From Terasakiella sp033100395 (GTDB taxonomy: Bacteria > Pseudomonadota > Alphaproteobacteria > Rhodospirillales > Terasakiellaceae): a stretch of 64,000 bases of DNA. The notes below the pieces were generated by a model. That model was given only the letters and a program-made list of their open reading frames with translations, ran no database searches and was not told the origin of the DNA. The stretch is from the NCBI RefSeq assembly GCF_033100395.1, contig NZ_JAWLVJ010000024.1:1-64000 (forward strand), written 5' to 3'. Position numbers and translations under genes: made by a program. Of the stretch, positions 63,754 through 64,000 are shown in pieces. Every line of letters starts with the position of its first letter. Position 1 is the stretch's first letter.

Positions 63754-64000
63754 ATGACGACATTTCCAAACCTGATCGGCGGGGAATGGACAATGGGGAC
63801 CCAACAGGTCCCCAACGTCAACCCGTCCGATACGAATGATATCATTGGGGAGGCTGCCTCAGCCACTGCCGATGAAATGAACCGCGCAATTGAGTTGGCA
63901 GCTGAGGCGCAAATCAGTTGGGGGGCTTCAACGCCGCAAACCCGTTTTGATATTCTGGATGCTATCGGTACAGACATTCTGGCGCGCAAGGATGAACTGG
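63754..64000 (+). CDS. Aldehyde dehydrogenase, N-terminal part (runs off window)
   Basis: Eighty-two residues are visible: NLIGGEWTMGTQQVPNVNPS then a helical segment ending DILARKDEL. This is the N-terminal NAD-binding start of an ALDH, with the INPSDT-D-IG pattern seen in alpha-ketoglutarate semialdehyde dehydrogenases. The ATG follows the DapA-family stop by one base, so it is translationally coupled. The active-site Cys lies outside the window. Confidence 0.85.
   Translation, partial: MTTFPNLIGGEWTMGTQQVPNVNPSDTNDIIGEAASATADEMNRAIELAAEAQISWGASTPQTRFDILDAIGTDILARKDEL

Overview
This 64 kb window comes from a bacterial chromosome of moderate GC. The glycine/succinyl-CoA type 5-aminolevulinate synthase, the Bac_GDH-family NAD-glutamate dehydrogenase and the density of TRAP and ABC uptake systems all point to an alphaproteobacterium, probably a free-living aquatic heterotroph near the Rhodospirillales (Terasakiella/Thalassospira-like; genus not provable here). 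I saw no rRNA, tRNA, phage, IS or CRISPR locus.

Layout. 0-8 kb: the tail of a probable glutamate dehydrogenase, a frameshifted GIY-YIG nuclease gene among palindromic repeats, a fused TRAP permease with a universal stress protein, a small membrane-associated unknown, a PAS-GGDEF-EAL protein and a DM13 protein. 8-19 kb: a LysR regulator divergent from a TRAP operon (SBP-DctQ-DctM-Usp), then gabT-gabD and a short NAD-glutamate dehydrogenase. Together these can take up an amino compound, transaminate it, oxidise succinate semialdehyde and recycle glutamate. 19-34 kb: a chemoreceptor and one 12.3-kb gene for a 4109-residue FecR/RTX secreted adhesin. 34-45 kb: an acidic amino acid region with a HypT-like LysR gene, an aspartate racemase family gene, aspartase, an amino acid ABC transporter, a chemoreceptor, hemA and a DAACS symporter. 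Four ATGC-N7-GCAT dyads (LysR-type T-N11-A) sit in its promoter regions.

45-59 kb: what looks like a self-contained sigma-54 regulon. It comprises a histidine kinase / NtrC-type regulator / periplasmic binding protein operon, a Liv-type ABC transporter operon, and an Fe-alcohol dehydrogenase - thioesterase - succinate semialdehyde dehydrogenase operon read on the other strand. Each has a -24/-12 promoter, and each promoter is preceded by a pair of GAGCG-N5-CGCTC-like sites 32-33 bp apart; one promoter also has a perfect IHF consensus. The enzymes fit oxidation of an omega-hydroxy acid such as 4-hydroxybutyrate to succinate. This is the most interesting system in the window.

59-64 kb: a GntR/FCD regulator, a 32-bp palindrome whose core equals the known VanR operator, an amino acid ABC transporter, a DapA-family lyase/deaminase and the start of an aldehyde dehydrogenase. 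The combination resembles hydroxyproline catabolism. All four transporter operons that begin with a binding-protein gene carry a strong hairpin just after that gene.
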